A stretch of 64,000 bases of DNA from Boseongicola aestuarii (GCF_900184815.1 NZ_FXXQ01000004.1:124001-188000); one strand, 5' to 3'; numbered from the stretch's first letter, positions 8,177 to 16,862 are shown. Made by a program: numbers and translations. The notes: generated by a model from the letters alone, not told the origin.

Positions 8177-8872
8177 ATGGCGTCAGAACCGAGAACAATT
8201 TCACTTACATCCGAACATGTTGCGAAGGTCCACAAAGACATGGTGGACGGTGGACCGCCGGCGGGGCTGACCCCGCAGACGGACGAGGACTATGCTGAAT
8301 GGGTTGAAAAAGTTCTCGCGTCGCACCCGGCTCCAGACCGACCCACACAGTTGTTCGCCTATGGCTCTTTGATCTGGAGGCCGGAAATTGAGCATCGTGG
8401 TGAGCGGGAGGCGTCATTGACCGGATGGCATCGATCCTTTTGCCTCAAACAGTGGCGGTTTCGCGGCTCTCCCGAGTATCCCGGATTGATGATGTCCCTA
8501 GATCGCGGCGGTCACTGTCAGGGTGTCATGTTTGAGTTGCCAGAGGGGGACTTGGAAACACGCTTCAATCAGCTTTTCCGTCGCGAGTTTACCCTGAAGC
8601 CCATAACGAACATTCCGACATGGCTTGAAGTGGAAACCTCTACAGGCAAAGAGAACGCTTTGGTGTTTGTCATGAACAAGGAGTGTCCCCAGTATGCCGG
8701 AGATCTGCCGCCTGAAGACGTTGCGGATATTTTGGCGCAAAGTTGCGGCCACCTTGGGACTGGAGCGGACTATTTGCTGAATACCGTGACGCAGCTTGAA
8801 CGCAGGGGCATGCATGATGAAGGACTATGGGAGCTTCAGAAGTTGGTCGCGGATCGTATCGCGCTTGATTAA
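8177..8872 (+). CDS. Gamma-glutamylcyclotransferase (ChaC-like)
   Basis: 231 residues. FAYGSLIWRPEIEHRGE is the nucleotide/phosphate-loop-like YGSL motif of the cyclotransferase fold, and the domain continues through CLKQWRFRGSPEYPGLMMSLD and the FRREFTLKP segment that would supply the catalytic Glu. ChaC enzymes release 5-oxoproline from glutathione gamma-glutamyl groups. I chose the ATG at 8177; an in-frame start at 8051 would add 42 residues that resemble nothing. Transcribed alone, convergent with transketolase. Confidence 0.85.
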   Translation: MASEPRTISLTSEHVAKVHKDMVDGGPPAGLTPQTDEDYAEWVEKVLASHPAPDRPTQLFAYGSLIWRPEIEHRGEREASLTGWHRSFCLKQWRFRGSPEYPGLMMSLDRGGHCQGVMFELPEGDLETRFNQLFRREFTLKPITNIPTWLEVETSTGKENALVFVMNKECPQYAGDLPPEDVADILAQSCGHLGTGADYLLNTVTQLERRGMHDEGLWELQKLVADRIALD

Positions 8873-8955
8873 TGGAACTGCCGGTTCGGACAAGATCCGG
8901 ACCTTAGCGGGATACGACACTATTTCCTTGCGGGGTCTGGGGCGCGGTGCATGAA

Positions 8956-8979
8956 AAAGGGCGCTGAAGTGCGCCCTTT
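8956..8979 (-). terminator. Intrinsic terminator after transketolase (works both ways)
   Basis: AAAGGGCGC and GCGCCCTTT pair with a 6-base loop; A-rich and T-rich flanks on the two sides suit termination of both the transketolase gene and the convergent cyclotransferase gene. Confidence 0.85.
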
Positions 8980-9000
8980 CTCTAAAATTGCCAGATCGGA

Positions 9001-11046
9001 TCAGGTCCGTGGGTCGGGCGCCCAGTTGCCGCCAAGCAGGTCTTTGACCTTGGTGGCTGTGGCTTCCGCCGTGATGCCGAAGTGCTCGTAGAGTTCTGGC
9101 GCGGGGGCGGAGGCTCCGAAGCCGTGCATGCCGATGAAGCCGGACTTTTCGCGCTTGCCGCGCTCGCCGAACAACCAGCGGTCCCAGCCGAAACGGATGC
9201 CGGCTTCGACCGCGACGCGCACCGGACCTGCGGGCAGGACTTTGCGGCGATAGGCTTCGTCTTGTTCTTCGAACAACTCCCAGCAGGGCATAGAGACGAC
9301 GCGGGTGCCGATGCCCTGGGCTTGGAGAAGATCGCGGGCTTTGACGGCGATTTCAACTTCCGAGCCTGTGGCCATGATGATGGCTTGGCGTTTGCCTTCG
9401 GCTTCACGCAGGACATAGGCGCCTTGTGCCGTGAGGTTGCGCATCTTGTGTTCGGTGCGCACCGTGGGCAGGTTTTGGCGGGTGAGCGCGAGGGTGCTTG
9501 GGGTGTTTTTGGACGTGAGCGCCAGCTCCCAGGCTTCGGCTGTTTCGACCGTATCCGCCGGGCGGAAGACGTTCATGTTTGGCGAGGCGCGCAGCATGGC
9601 GACGTGTTCGACGGGCTGGTGGGTCGGGCCGTCTTCGCCAAGGCCGATGCTGTCGTGGGTCATGACGTAGGTCACGGGCACGCCCATGAGGGACGAAAGA
9701 CGCATCGCGCCGCGTGCGTAGTCGGTGAAGCAGAGGAACGTGCCGCCATAGGGGCGGATGCCGCCGTGGAGGGCGAGGCCGTTCATGGCGGCTGCCATGC
9801 CGTGCTCGCGGATGCCGTAGTGGACGTAGCGGCCTTTGCGGTTTGACGGGTTGAAGATGCCGAGGTCGGGGGTCAGCGTGTTGTTGGAGCCGGTGAGGTC
9901 CGCCGAGCCGCCGATGTTTTCGGGCATGACGGGGTTCACGTGTTCCAGCACCAGTTCGGAGGACTTCCGGGTCGCCATTTTCGGGGCGTCTTCAGAGATC
10001 TGTTTTTTCAGCTTGCGGATGGTCGAGGCCAGTTTCTTTGGCGCTTCGCCTTGCCAGAGGCGGGTGAGCTCGCTTTGGCGGTTGGGTGACAGGGACGTGA
10101 AGCGGTCGGACCATTCAGCGCGGTCGGCGGCGCCGCGTGCGCCGATGGCGCGCCATTCGTCGAGGATGTTCTGCGGGATTTCGAAGGGGCCGTAGGGCCA
10201 GCCGTAGACTTCACGAGTGGCTTTGATCCCGTCGGGACCGAGCGGCGAGCCATGCGCGCCAGCGGTGTCCTGTTTGGGTGAGCCGAAGCCGATGTGGGTC
10301 TTGCAGGCGATCATCGTGGGTTTCTTCGACGATTTGGCCTGGGTCAGGGCGCGGTCGATGTCTTCGGGGTCGTGGCCGTCGCATTCGACGACTTGCCAGC
10401 CGGCAGCCTGAAAGCGCTTTTTCTGGTCGGTGATGTCAGAGAGGCCGACGTCGCCGTCGATAGAGATGCTGTTGTCGTCCCACATCACGATGAGTTTGCC
10501 GAGTTTCTGCATGCCCGCGAGGCCGATGGCTTCGTGGCTGATGCCTTCCATGAGGCAGCCGTCGCCGGCGATGACGTAGGTGTAGTGATCGCAGACCTTT
10601 TTGCCGTAGCGGGCGCGGAGGCTTTCTTCGGCCATTGCGAATCCGACAGCGTTGGCGATGCCCTGGCCCAAGGGACCGGTGGTGGTTTCGATGCCTTTGG
10701 CGTGGCCGTATTCGGGGTGACCCGCAGTAATCGAGCCGAGCTGGCGGAAGTTCTTCAGTTGCTCAAGCGTCATGTCCTCGTAGCCGGTGAGGTGGAGGAG
10801 CGAGTAGAGCAGCATCGAGCCGTGACCTGCGGACAGGATGAAACGGTCGCGGTCGGGCCAGTCGGGGTTGGCGGCGTCGAACTTCAGGTGCTTTTCGAAC
10901 AGGACGGTAGCAACATCGGCCATGCCCATGGGCATGCCTGGGTGACCCGAGTTTGCGGCTTGCACGGCGTCCATCGACAGCGCGCGGATCGCGGTGGCGC
11001 GGGCGAAGTGGTCTGGGTGAAGCTCTTTTAAGGTTGCAATGTCCAC
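9001..11046 (-). CDS. tkt: Transketolase
   Basis: 681 residues, full length. Thiamine-diphosphate enzyme of the pentose phosphate and Calvin-type pathways that moves two-carbon units between sugar phosphates. Seen: [18 protein letters not shown] near residue 33, the TPP/Mg motif [18 protein letters not shown] (about 155-172) with the distal Asn in [11 protein letters not shown], the pyrimidine-domain [19 protein letters not shown] and the C-terminal domain PCWELFEEQ. The start is a GTG at 11044-11046. Divergent from the coiled-coil/zapA pair, a layout common in this family. Confidence 0.97.
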   Translation of the reverse strand: MDIATLKELHPDHFARATAIRALSMDAVQAANSGHPGMPMGMADVATVLFEKHLKFDAANPDWPDRDRFILSAGHGSMLLYSLLHLTGYEDMTLEQLKNFRQLGSITAGHPEYGHAKGIETTTGPLGQGIANAVGFAMAEESLRARYGKKVCDHYTYVIAGDGCLMEGISHEAIGLAGMQKLGKLIVMWDDNSISIDGDVGLSDITDQKKRFQAAGWQVVECDGHDPEDIDRALTQAKSSKKPTMIACKTHIGFGSPKQDTAGAHGSPLGPDGIKATREVYGWPYGPFEIPQNILDEWRAIGARGAADRAEWSDRFTSLSPNRQSELTRLWQGEAPKKLASTIRKLKKQISEDAPKMATRKSSELVLEHVNPVMPENIGGSADLTGSNNTLTPDLGIFNPSNRKGRYVHYGIREHGMAAAMNGLALHGGIRPYGGTFLCFTDYARGAMRLSSLMGVPVTYVMTHDSIGLGEDGPTHQPVEHVAMLRASPNMNVFRPADTVETAEAWELALTSKNTPSTLALTRQNLPTVRTEHKMRNLTAQGAYVLREAEGKRQAIIMATGSEVEIAVKARDLLQAQGIGTRVVSMPCWELFEEQDEAYRRKVLPAGPVRVAVEAGIRFGWDRWLFGERGKREKSGFIGMHGFGASAPAPELYEHFGITAEATATKVKDLLGGNWAPDPRT

Positions 11047-11263
11047 AGGTCTGTCCCCTTGTCAGTCGTGTTCGCGAAATGCGGTTATGATTTCGTGCGG
11101 TGATAGCAGGCAGGCGGGCGAGTTCAAGCGTGCCGAGGCCCCGATAGCGCCGAAAGGGGGTGAAAACCCCGCGCTTCCTTCGTATGACTGAGGGAATGGT
11201 GGGGTTTGGTGCGATTCGTGTACCGTTTTACAGCCCCGAAGTGATGAGGGAGCGGACAGTCAG

Positions 11264-11737
11264 ATGAGCGACATTTCCGAACTGGAACGGCGGATCACGG
11301 CGGCATTGGACCGGGCGGCGCAGGCGATGGACCGACTTGGCGTGGCAGGTGGTTCCGAAGGTGGAGCGGATGCGGCCGCCTTGATGGACGAGTTGGAGGC
11401 CGAACGCGTCGCCAATGCGCAACTGGAAGAGCGGGTCCGGGCGATAAAGGAAAAGCAGGAAACGATGGTGGCCGGGCTTGAGGCTCAGGTCGCGCGTTTG
11501 CGGGCCCAGGTTGAAAGCCGGGACGGGGAATTGTCGCGGCTGAAAGCTGTTGGCGATGAATTGCGGCGGTCCAATCAGGTGCTGCGCGAGGCGAATGCGA
11601 GTTCCTTGCCTGATGCAGGTTTGGTAAATGCGTCGCTGCAAAGTGAGCTTGACGCTTTGCGCGCGGCACGGGCGGCGGATCGTGCGGAGATCGACGATGT
11701 GCTTGCTACGCTCAACCCCATATTGAAGGAGGCGTAA
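11264..11737 (+). CDS. Coiled-coil protein upstream of zapA
   Basis: 157 residues, almost all helical, with heptad-like spacing of Leu/Ala from residue 5 to 110 (ELERRITAALDRAAQAMDRL; LEAQVARLRAQVESRDGEL). No signal peptide or membrane helix. No named family recognised with certainty. It ends 1 bp before zapA, so it is translated with it and may act in division; that is inference from position. Confidence 0.8.
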   Translation: MSDISELERRITAALDRAAQAMDRLGVAGGSEGGADAAALMDELEAERVANAQLEERVRAIKEKQETMVAGLEAQVARLRAQVESRDGELSRLKAVGDELRRSNQVLREANASSLPDAGLVNASLQSELDALRAARAADRAEIDDVLATLNPILKEA

Positions 11738-11738
11738 G

Positions 11739-12137
11739 ATGCCGGAAGTGACGATCAATATCGGCGGTCGCCCGTTTCAGGTGGCCTGTCAGGAAGGCGA
11801 GGAGCATTTCCTGCAGTCGGCGGCCGGACTGCTGGACAACGAAGCGAGCATTCTGATGGATCAGATCGGGCGCCTTCCCGAAGCGCGGATGCTGTTGATG
11901 GCAGGTCTGATGCTGGCCGACAAGGCTGCTGGGACGGATGATCAGATGAAGGCGCTGGAGGACAAGATGGCCCAGCAGCAGGCTTGGATCGAGGAATTGC
12001 AGAGCCGTCCGCAGCCGGAGCCCACGCGGGTCGAGGTCGCAGTGATCCCCGACGAGGTGACGCAGACGCTTGCCGAATTGGCCGCGCGGGCCGAGGCTTT
12101 GGCCGATGCGGCGGAAGAGAAAGCTGCCGTAGGGTAG
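11739..12137 (+). CDS. zapA: Cell division protein ZapA
   Basis: 132 residues. The N-terminal PEVTINIGGRPFQVACQEGEE is the ZapA beta-hairpin, followed by LLMAGLMLADKAAG and a long coiled coil. ZapA bundles FtsZ filaments at mid-cell. The C-terminal tail (from about residue 95) is Ala/Glu-rich and variable. Immediately downstream of the coiled-coil gene. Confidence 0.93.
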   Translation: MPEVTINIGGRPFQVACQEGEEHFLQSAAGLLDNEASILMDQIGRLPEARMLLMAGLMLADKAAGTDDQMKALEDKMAQQQAWIEELQSRPQPEPTRVEVAVIPDEVTQTLAELAARAEALADAAEEKAAVG

Positions 12138-12210
12138 CGGGGTTTGACCTGCGGTCAGACGTTCGAATTTTTTAGGGCCGTGCGACTGGCGTCGCGCGGC
12201 CCAAGTTTTT

Positions 12211-12233
12211 GGTATTTTTTAAAGGGGTGAAGG
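12211..12233 (+). repeat. Dispersed GGTATTT-AAAGGGTGAAG element, copy 1
   Basis: GGTATTTTTTAAAGGGGTGAAGG, 73 bp after the zapA stop. The minus-strand reading of this copy supplies the stop codon of the membrane protein gene that ends at 12219. Confidence 0.8.
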
Positions 12234-12815
12234 AGCCCGGGTTGTGCTTGCCTCGGGATGGACTGCTTGTTTGCGAGGGTCCGCTTTGGGCTGGCGCACT
12301 CGTACCACTGCTATGCAGATCGTCAGGAGCACGGCCAATGTGGTTGCAAGGGATTTTGCAATTGTCACGGTGCTTGTGGCGTATACCAGAGCAGTCGGAA
12401 TATCGGGCCAGTTCGAGATCATGACCGCGATGCCAAGGTTTTCGAGGTAATCGAGCAGAGCGCAGGCAATAGAAAGGGCAATGGCGGCTCGGGTGAGCAT
12501 TCGATCTGGCCTGCGTTGTGAAAGCCAGTAAATCGTGGCGATCAGGGTGAGGGCGAGCAGGGCTGGATAGAGTGTATCAAGTGGTATCTGGCGGCTGAGA
12601 TAATACCAGCGTCCGTCTGCGCCGAGCGCGTCGAGAAGGGCGGCCGCGTCTGTTGGGCCATATCCAAGGGGGCGCATGTCGAAGGGGACGAGGCCTGAGG
12701 CAGTTTCGATATGAGCGAGTGTGACATTGATCATCACAAGATAGATCATGGTGACCAACAGTCCGGCGGTAACTGCTACCGCTGCGATGTGGCTTGAAGC
12801 AATATGTTTCGCCAT
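12219..12815 (-). CDS. Four-helix membrane protein, unknown function
   Basis: 198 residues with an N-terminal hydrophobic helix (about residues 11-30) and three more near residues 82-100, 110-128 and 145-172. Motifs such as DTLYPALLALTLIATIYWL and CALLDYLENLGIAVMI are seen in small membrane proteins of unknown function in many bacteria. The ATG at 12813-12815 has a good ribosome site (AAGGAG at 12822-12827, minus strand). The last residues (APSPL) and stop come from the dispersed repeat. It is divergent from a Crp/Fnr-like regulator, 60-78 bp apart. Confidence 0.75.
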   Translation of the reverse strand: MAKHIASSHIAAVAVTAGLLVTMIYLVMINVTLAHIETASGLVPFDMRPLGYGPTDAAALLDALGADGRWYYLSRQIPLDTLYPALLALTLIATIYWLSQRRPDRMLTRAAIALSIACALLDYLENLGIAVMISNWPDIPTALVYATSTVTIAKSLATTLAVLLTICIAVVRVRQPKADPRKQAVHPEASTTRAPSPL

Positions 12816-12868
12816 TTTGTAAACTCCTTGATTTGTGACATACATGCGCTCAGGCGAAGCGCCCCGCA

Positions 12869-12882
12869 TTATCATATGATAA
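12869..12882. promoter_or_regulatory. 14-bp perfect palindrome between divergent genes
   Basis: TTATCATATGATAA is an exact inverted repeat lying 12 bp before the preferred start of the Crp/Fnr-like gene and 53 bp before the divergent membrane gene. It is a candidate operator, possibly for the adjacent regulator. Half-site and spacing do not match the classic CRP or FNR consensus. Confidence 0.45.
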
Positions 12883-12893
12883 GGCCCGCAAAG

Positions 12894-13481
12894 ATGGATT
12901 TACGGACGTTTCTGACGCAGTCGCCTGATGTGTCAGATATCGATTGGGCGGATGACTTTGCGTCAGATTGGAAGCAGGTGCGCCTTGGCAAAGGCGCCCA
13001 TCTGACTTGGCAGGAGCAACCCGAAGCACTTGAATTCATCCTTTTGGAAGGGTGTCTGACGAGCAGTATTTGTGACCCGGAGGGCAAGGAGATTTGTGTG
13101 GGGTTTTACGTGGGGCCCTGCGTTGTCACGCCGAGTATTGCGCGCACGCGGGAGGGTTTGTCGCTTGTGTCGATTGTAGCAACGACGGATGCGTCACTGG
13201 TTCAGATCGATAGTGGTTTGTTATCGGATCGGATGATCGCATCACCGTCCATACGCAATTGGGCGAATGGTGTTTTGCGACATGCTCTGAGCGAAAAGGC
13301 CGAACGAGAGTGGTGCCTGGCGGCGCTTGGTGGAGCGGAACGGCTGACCTGGTTTCGACAGGCTTTTCCCTGCTATGAAGATATCTTCACCCATGCGTCG
13401 ATTGCGTCGTTCTTAGGGATCACGCCGGTTACGATGAGCCGCCTGCGTGCAAGCCACGGGAACAAAAAAGGCCGGCGCTGA
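12894..13481 (+). CDS. Crp/Fnr family-like transcriptional regulator
   Basis: 195 residues. A cyclic-nucleotide-binding-like beta-roll covers about residues 15-115 (VRLGKGAHLTWQEQPEALEFILLEGC; VGFYVGPCVVTPS) and a C-terminal winged helix carries SIASFLGITPVTMSRLR as the recognition helix. No Fe-S cysteine cluster is evident, so an FNR-type oxygen sensor is unlikely. Two starts are possible: ATG at 12876, which lies inside the palindrome, and ATG at 12894, which leaves the palindrome free. I prefer 12894. Divergent from the membrane protein at 12219-12815, a probable target. Confidence 0.8.
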   Translation: MDLRTFLTQSPDVSDIDWADDFASDWKQVRLGKGAHLTWQEQPEALEFILLEGCLTSSICDPEGKEICVGFYVGPCVVTPSIARTREGLSLVSIVATTDASLVQIDSGLLSDRMIASPSIRNWANGVLRHALSEKAEREWCLAALGGAERLTWFRQAFPCYEDIFTHASIASFLGITPVTMSRLRASHGNKKGRR

Positions 13482-13493
13482 GGCCGGCCTTTT
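13466..13493. terminator. Bidirectional intrinsic terminator
   Basis: AAAAGGCCGGC pairs with GCCGGCCTTTT across a 6-base loop. It overlaps the stop codon of the regulator gene and serves the convergent Bax-inhibitor gene. Confidence 0.92.
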
Positions 13494-13514
13494 CCTTTGT
13501 CTTTAGCTCAGTCG

Positions 13515-14294
13515 CTATTCTTGCTGACCCATGAACATCAGCAGGAACTGGAACATGTTCAGGAAGCTGATGTAGAGGCTCAAGGCGCCGTCGTAGGCCG
13601 CTTTGTCGAGCCATTCCTGGTCGCCGTGGGCGGCGTGCTGGACGTACTGGTTCTTGATGTCCTGAGTGTAGTAGGCGGTGAGGCCCGCAAAGATCAGGAT
13701 ACCAATCGCCGAGATCGCGAACATCATCGCAGGCGAGGCCAGGAAGATGTTGATGATCATCGCCACGATGAGGCCGATCACGCCCATGATGAGGAATGTG
13801 CCCCATCCGGAGATGTCCTTTTTCGTGGTGTAGCCCCAAAGCGAGAGGCCCGCGAAGGCGATAGCGGTGACGACGAAGGTCTGTACGATCGAGAAGTCCG
13901 TAAAGACGAGGAAGATCGAGCTCATCGACAGGCCGATGGCGGAGGCGAAGGCGAAAAAGCCCAGTTGCACGCCAGCGGCCGATGCGCGGCGCATCAATGC
14001 GCCCCAGCCGAAGAAGATGAACGCCAGAGGCGCGAACATGATCACCCAACGCAGAGGCGTTGTGTAGATCGCGGCGCCGAGACCGGACAGGTATTCGCCT
14101 TCACGGATCGCGATGCCGGTCGCCGACGGATCGGATGTGACGGCGAGGCCAGCGATAGCCCATGCAGCGAGTGCGGTGATAAGCATGCCCACGGACATAG
14201 TGCCGTAGACTTTGTTCATGTGGGCGCGAAGGCCCGCATCAATCTCGGCCGTGCGGACACCGGGTGCGGTGCGGACGGTCTGATACTGTGCCAT
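13515..14294 (-). CDS. Bax inhibitor-1/YccA family membrane protein
   Basis: 259 residues with seven hydrophobic helices, starting MAQYQTVRTAPGVRTAEID. HMNKVYGTMSVGMLITALAAW and DAIR/AFTDFSIVQTFVVTAIAFAGLSLWGY, with GTFLIMGVIGLIVAMIIN, fit the BI-1 family of calcium-leak-like membrane proteins (YccA/YbhL). The N-terminal extension encoded up to 14384 has no ribosome site; the chosen ATG has GGAGACC 6-12 bases upstream. Physiological role in bacteria is not settled. Single gene with its own terminator. Confidence 0.9.
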   Translation of the reverse strand: MAQYQTVRTAPGVRTAEIDAGLRAHMNKVYGTMSVGMLITALAAWAIAGLAVTSDPSATGIAIREGEYLSGLGAAIYTTPLRWVIMFAPLAFIFFGWGALMRRASAAGVQLGFFAFASAIGLSMSSIFLVFTDFSIVQTFVVTAIAFAGLSLWGYTTKKDISGWGTFLIMGVIGLIVAMIINIFLASPAMMFAISAIGILIFAGLTAYYTQDIKNQYVQHAAHGDQEWLDKAAYDGALSLYISFLNMFQFLLMFMGQQE

Positions 14295-14325
14295 AAGAGG
14301 TGGTCTCCTTGACGAAATTCCACAT

Positions 14326-14343
14326 GTCCGGACAGTCCGGACA
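14326..14343. repeat. Two tandem GTCCGGACA units
   Basis: A 9-bp unit, each with the palindromic core TCCGGA, is repeated back to back 32 bp upstream of the Bax-inhibitor start. Possible operator. Confidence 0.5.
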
Positions 14344-14376
14344 TTCCCAAGAAAGAATATTGGCTGGGTTCGTTTG

Positions 14377-14402
14377 TTTTTCAAGGCCGAAGCCCTGAAA
14401 AA
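14377..14402 (-). terminator. Probable terminator of the DUF1127 gene
   Basis: TTTTTCAAGG (14377-14386) pairs with CCCTGAAAAA (14393-14402) through a 6-base loop with one G-T pair. The stem ends in T residues on either strand, 12 bp past the stop of the minus-strand gene. Confidence 0.6.
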
Positions 14403-14414
14403 CGAGTCTTTTTG

Positions 14415-14645
14415 TCAGGTACGCTTTTGGCATTTCCAAGCGCTTGGAACGTCCCAGAGCGGCCGCGACAGTTCGATTTGCACATCACTTTGCGTAAGAG
14501 CAACGTCGCGGCGTGCTTTCTCGTCCAGATTTGCAAGAGCAATCCGCGATTTATGCGCCGCGTTCAGCGTGAGGAGCCACTGCACAAAGCCGGTCCGGCG
14601 GGACGGAGTTGTGACAAAGCGGGCGGTGTGAGTTGTCGTAGACAT
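14415..14645 (-). CDS. DUF1127 domain-containing protein
   Basis: A 76-residue basic protein. The C-terminal half, VQWLLTLNAAHKSRIALANLDEKARRDVALT followed by a QIELSRPLWDVP tail, matches the YjiS-like DUF1127 pattern (arginine/leucine-rich, L-D-x-x-A/L-R-D-V/I-G/A). Such proteins bind RNA in Rhodobacter (CcaF1). The ribosome site AAGGAAAT precedes the ATG at 14643-14645. It is divergent from a LysR gene, which probably controls it. Confidence 0.85.
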   Translation of the reverse strand: MSTTTHTARFVTTPSRRTGFVQWLLTLNAAHKSRIALANLDEKARRDVALTQSDVQIELSRPLWDVPSAWKCQKRT

Positions 14646-14684
14646 GGGGATTTCCTTTTAAAATATGATGGTTCGCCACGCTTG

Positions 14685-14701
14685 CATCAACAAGCTTGAT
14701 G
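14685..14701. promoter_or_regulatory. LysR-type T-N11-A inverted repeat
   Basis: CATCAA-CAAGC-TTGATG is a 17-bp inverted repeat containing T-N11-A, the LysR-type operator pattern. It lies 40 bp upstream of the DUF1127 start and 67 bp upstream of the LysR start, between the divergent genes. Confidence 0.55.
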
Positions 14702-14767
14702 TATTTGCCATGTCACGATACTTTAGTGAAACGAATGTTTTTGACGTTTGTCATCAAGGATTTTGAT

Positions 14768-15640
14768 ATGCCGAGAAATTTGGATCTGACTGCTTTGCGC
14801 TCGTTCGTTGCCGTGGCTGATATGGGGGGCGTCACCAAAGCGGCGGGGTTGCTCAATCTGACGCAATCGGCTGTTTCGATGCAGTTGAAACGGCTTGAGG
14901 AATCGCTTGGGGTGGCGCTTTTGGACCGGACGTCGCGTACGATCGGGGTCACGCCTCAGGGTGAGCAGCTTTTGGGCTATGGGCGGCGGATGATCGCAAT
15001 GAATGACGAGGTGTTCAGCCAGATGACGGATCAGGCCTATGAGGGCGTTCTGGTTCTGGGTGTGCCGCATGACATCATTTATCCGGGCGTTCCGCGGATC
15101 CTGCAGATTTTCACTGCCGAGTATCCCCGGATGCGTGTGCAATTGTTGTCATCGTGGACGGCGCGGCTGAAAGAGCTGTTTGCGGACGGCCAGTGCGACA
15201 TCATTCTGACAACGGAAGATCACGTCGATCCGAACGGCGAGACTTTGGTGACAAAGCCGATGGTCTGGTACGGCGCACCTGGCGGGTCGGCGTGGCAGCG
15301 GCGGCCCTTGCCATTGGCGTCCGAGCCGCATTGTCAGTTCAGGAAGTCGATGATGAAGGCTTTGGACCGGGCCGGATTGCCATGGGAGATGGCCGTGGAT
15401 TCGGAATCGACGCGAACCGTGGAGGCCGTGGTGGCGGCCGATCTGGCAGTGTTCGCGCAGATCGAGGGGACCAATGCACCCCAGCTTGAGGAAGTGAACC
15501 ACAACGGCGCGCTGCCTGCAGTCGGAGAAAAGCTGATCAATATGTACGTTTCGGACGTGGCGCAAAGCACGGTCAAGGATCATCTGGCGCAGTTGGTGCG
15601 GCGGTCCTATGGCGCGCCGAAGCTGGCTCTTACGGGGTGA
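14768..15640 (+). CDS. LysR family transcriptional regulator
   Basis: 290 residues. The N-terminal winged helix is clear: LDLTALRSFVAVADMGGVTKAAGLLNLTQSAVSMQLKRLEE, with the effector domain from about residue 92. The ATG at 14768 is chosen since an earlier in-frame start at 14696 would add 24 residues before the canonical start of the HTH. Effector unknown. Divergent from the DUF1127 gene with a T-N11-A box between; its 3' end overlaps the convergent oxidoreductase gene by 11 bp. Confidence 0.93.
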   Translation: MPRNLDLTALRSFVAVADMGGVTKAAGLLNLTQSAVSMQLKRLEESLGVALLDRTSRTIGVTPQGEQLLGYGRRMIAMNDEVFSQMTDQAYEGVLVLGVPHDIIYPGVPRILQIFTAEYPRMRVQLLSSWTARLKELFADGQCDIILTTEDHVDPNGETLVTKPMVWYGAPGGSAWQRRPLPLASEPHCQFRKSMMKALDRAGLPWEMAVDSESTRTVEAVVAADLAVFAQIEGTNAPQLEEVNHNGALPAVGEKLINMYVSDVAQSTVKDHLAQLVRRSYGAPKLALTG

Positions 15641-16589
15641 CGATGATCTTGCCGGTGGCTTTGCGGCTTTTCAGCAGGTCGAGTGCCTGATTTGCGTCTT
15701 GAAGCCGGAAGGTGTGGCCGATGTGCGGGCGGATCTTGTCTTGTTCCAGCCAGCGCAGCAGGGTGGTCAGGCTGTCGGTCATCGCGGTCGGGTTCAGGCC
15801 CGGGTAGGCCGAGATGTTGAAGCCGATCACGTCGATGTTTTTCACCAGCAGGTGATTTGGCTTCAGCGTGGGGTGGTCGCCACTGGCAAAGCCGATGAGG
15901 AGGTGACGACCTTCGGGGCGCAAGCGACGGGCGGCGGTTGTTCCCGCATCGCCCCCTACGGCATCGTAGACGATATCGAACGGCGCATGGGAGTGCAGGA
16001 GGTCGGCGAAGCCAGTGGCGGCGCTGTCGATTGAGATATCCGCGCCTGCACGGGTTGCGACCTTGAGGCGGTCTGCGCCGCGGGCGACGGCGATCACTTT
16101 GGCGCCTGCGGCCTTTGCGACTTCGATGGCGGCGAGACCTGCGCCTCCGGCGGCCCCGAGGATGACGACGACTTCGCCAGCGGCCAGTCTTGCGCGGCGG
16201 ACCAGCGCGAGATGCGCGGTTGCATAGGTGATTTGAAAGGCGGCAGATGTGTGGAAGTCAACTGCGTCCGGAAGGGGAATGGCCCGCCGCGCATCGAGCA
16301 CGGCATACTCAGCAAGGCCGCCGTGGCCGGTGATGGCGGCAATGCGGTCGCCGATCCGATGGGTTGTGACCTTGCGGCCGACCGCGGTGACGGTGCCGGA
16401 GATTTCGAGGCCCGGGACAAGAGGAAAGTCGGGTGTGTCCTGATATCGGCCTTGGATCAGCAGAAGGTCCGCGAAATTAAGGGCTGTGGCGGCGATCCTG
16501 ACCTGAATTTGCGTGTCGGAAGGCGTGGGAATCGGCGCTGAAATGAGAGTGGGTGTTGCGTTCGGTTCGCTCACGGACAGAAGAATCAT
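15630..16589 (-). CDS. Quinone oxidoreductase-like (zinc-free MDR family)
   Basis: 319 residues. Medium-chain dehydrogenase/reductase with a GroES-like N-terminus (LNFADLLLIQGRYQ) and Rossmann domain with VVILGAAGGAGLAAIEVAKAAG (about residues 138-157). There are no catalytic zinc cysteines, and the sequence resembles NADPH:quinone reductases (Qor). Start at 16587-16589 is preferred over the upstream GTG-encoded extension to 16622. Convergent overlap of 11 bp with the LysR gene. Confidence 0.9.
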   Translation of the reverse strand: MILLSVSEPNATPTLISAPIPTPSDTQIQVRIAATALNFADLLLIQGRYQDTPDFPLVPGLEISGTVTAVGRKVTTHRIGDRIAAITGHGGLAEYAVLDARRAIPLPDAVDFHTSAAFQITYATAHLALVRRARLAAGEVVVILGAAGGAGLAAIEVAKAAGAKVIAVARGADRLKVATRAGADISIDSAATGFADLLHSHAPFDIVYDAVGGDAGTTAARRLRPEGRHLLIGFASGDHPTLKPNHLLVKNIDVIGFNISAYPGLNPTAMTDSLTTLLRWLEQDKIRPHIGHTFRLQDANQALDLLKSRKATGKIIVTP

Positions 16590-16745
16590 GCGCAAGCCGC
16601 GTACATTTTGTTCGTTTCCCACTCTGCGTTTTCGTATCGCGCGGTCTGCCGCTTATAGTATGTGTGCCCGGAATGATCGACAAGATGAACCAGTTGGTGT
16701 CTGCAATATACTGTTTCGAAGGGTTTTCGCTTTACTGTGTTCAAG

Positions 16746-16767
16746 TTGACCTTGACGTGATGGTCAA
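16746..16767. promoter_or_regulatory. Inverted repeat TTGACC-N10-GGTCAA
   Basis: A perfect 6-bp inverted repeat with 10-bp spacing in the 273-bp gap between the oxidoreductase and the XRE regulator, 95 bp upstream of the regulator. Candidate operator; nothing else was recognised in this gap. Confidence 0.35.
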
Positions 16768-16862
16768 TCATTTGACGTGAACCCGATGACCTGACTAAAA
16801 AGACAGCTATCAAAGTTGTATGGATTGAGGTCATGTATATCCATGGTTGTAAGGAAATACAT

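Noticed and set aside
8883-8903. Hairpin after the cyclotransferase gene as a terminator
   Set aside because: Eight pairs with a wobble but no T tract; the better terminator is at 8956-8979.
9082-11031. Two long plus-strand frames (254 and 245 residues)
   Set aside because: Antisense shadows of transketolase, with Ala/Gly/Val-rich composition and no motifs.
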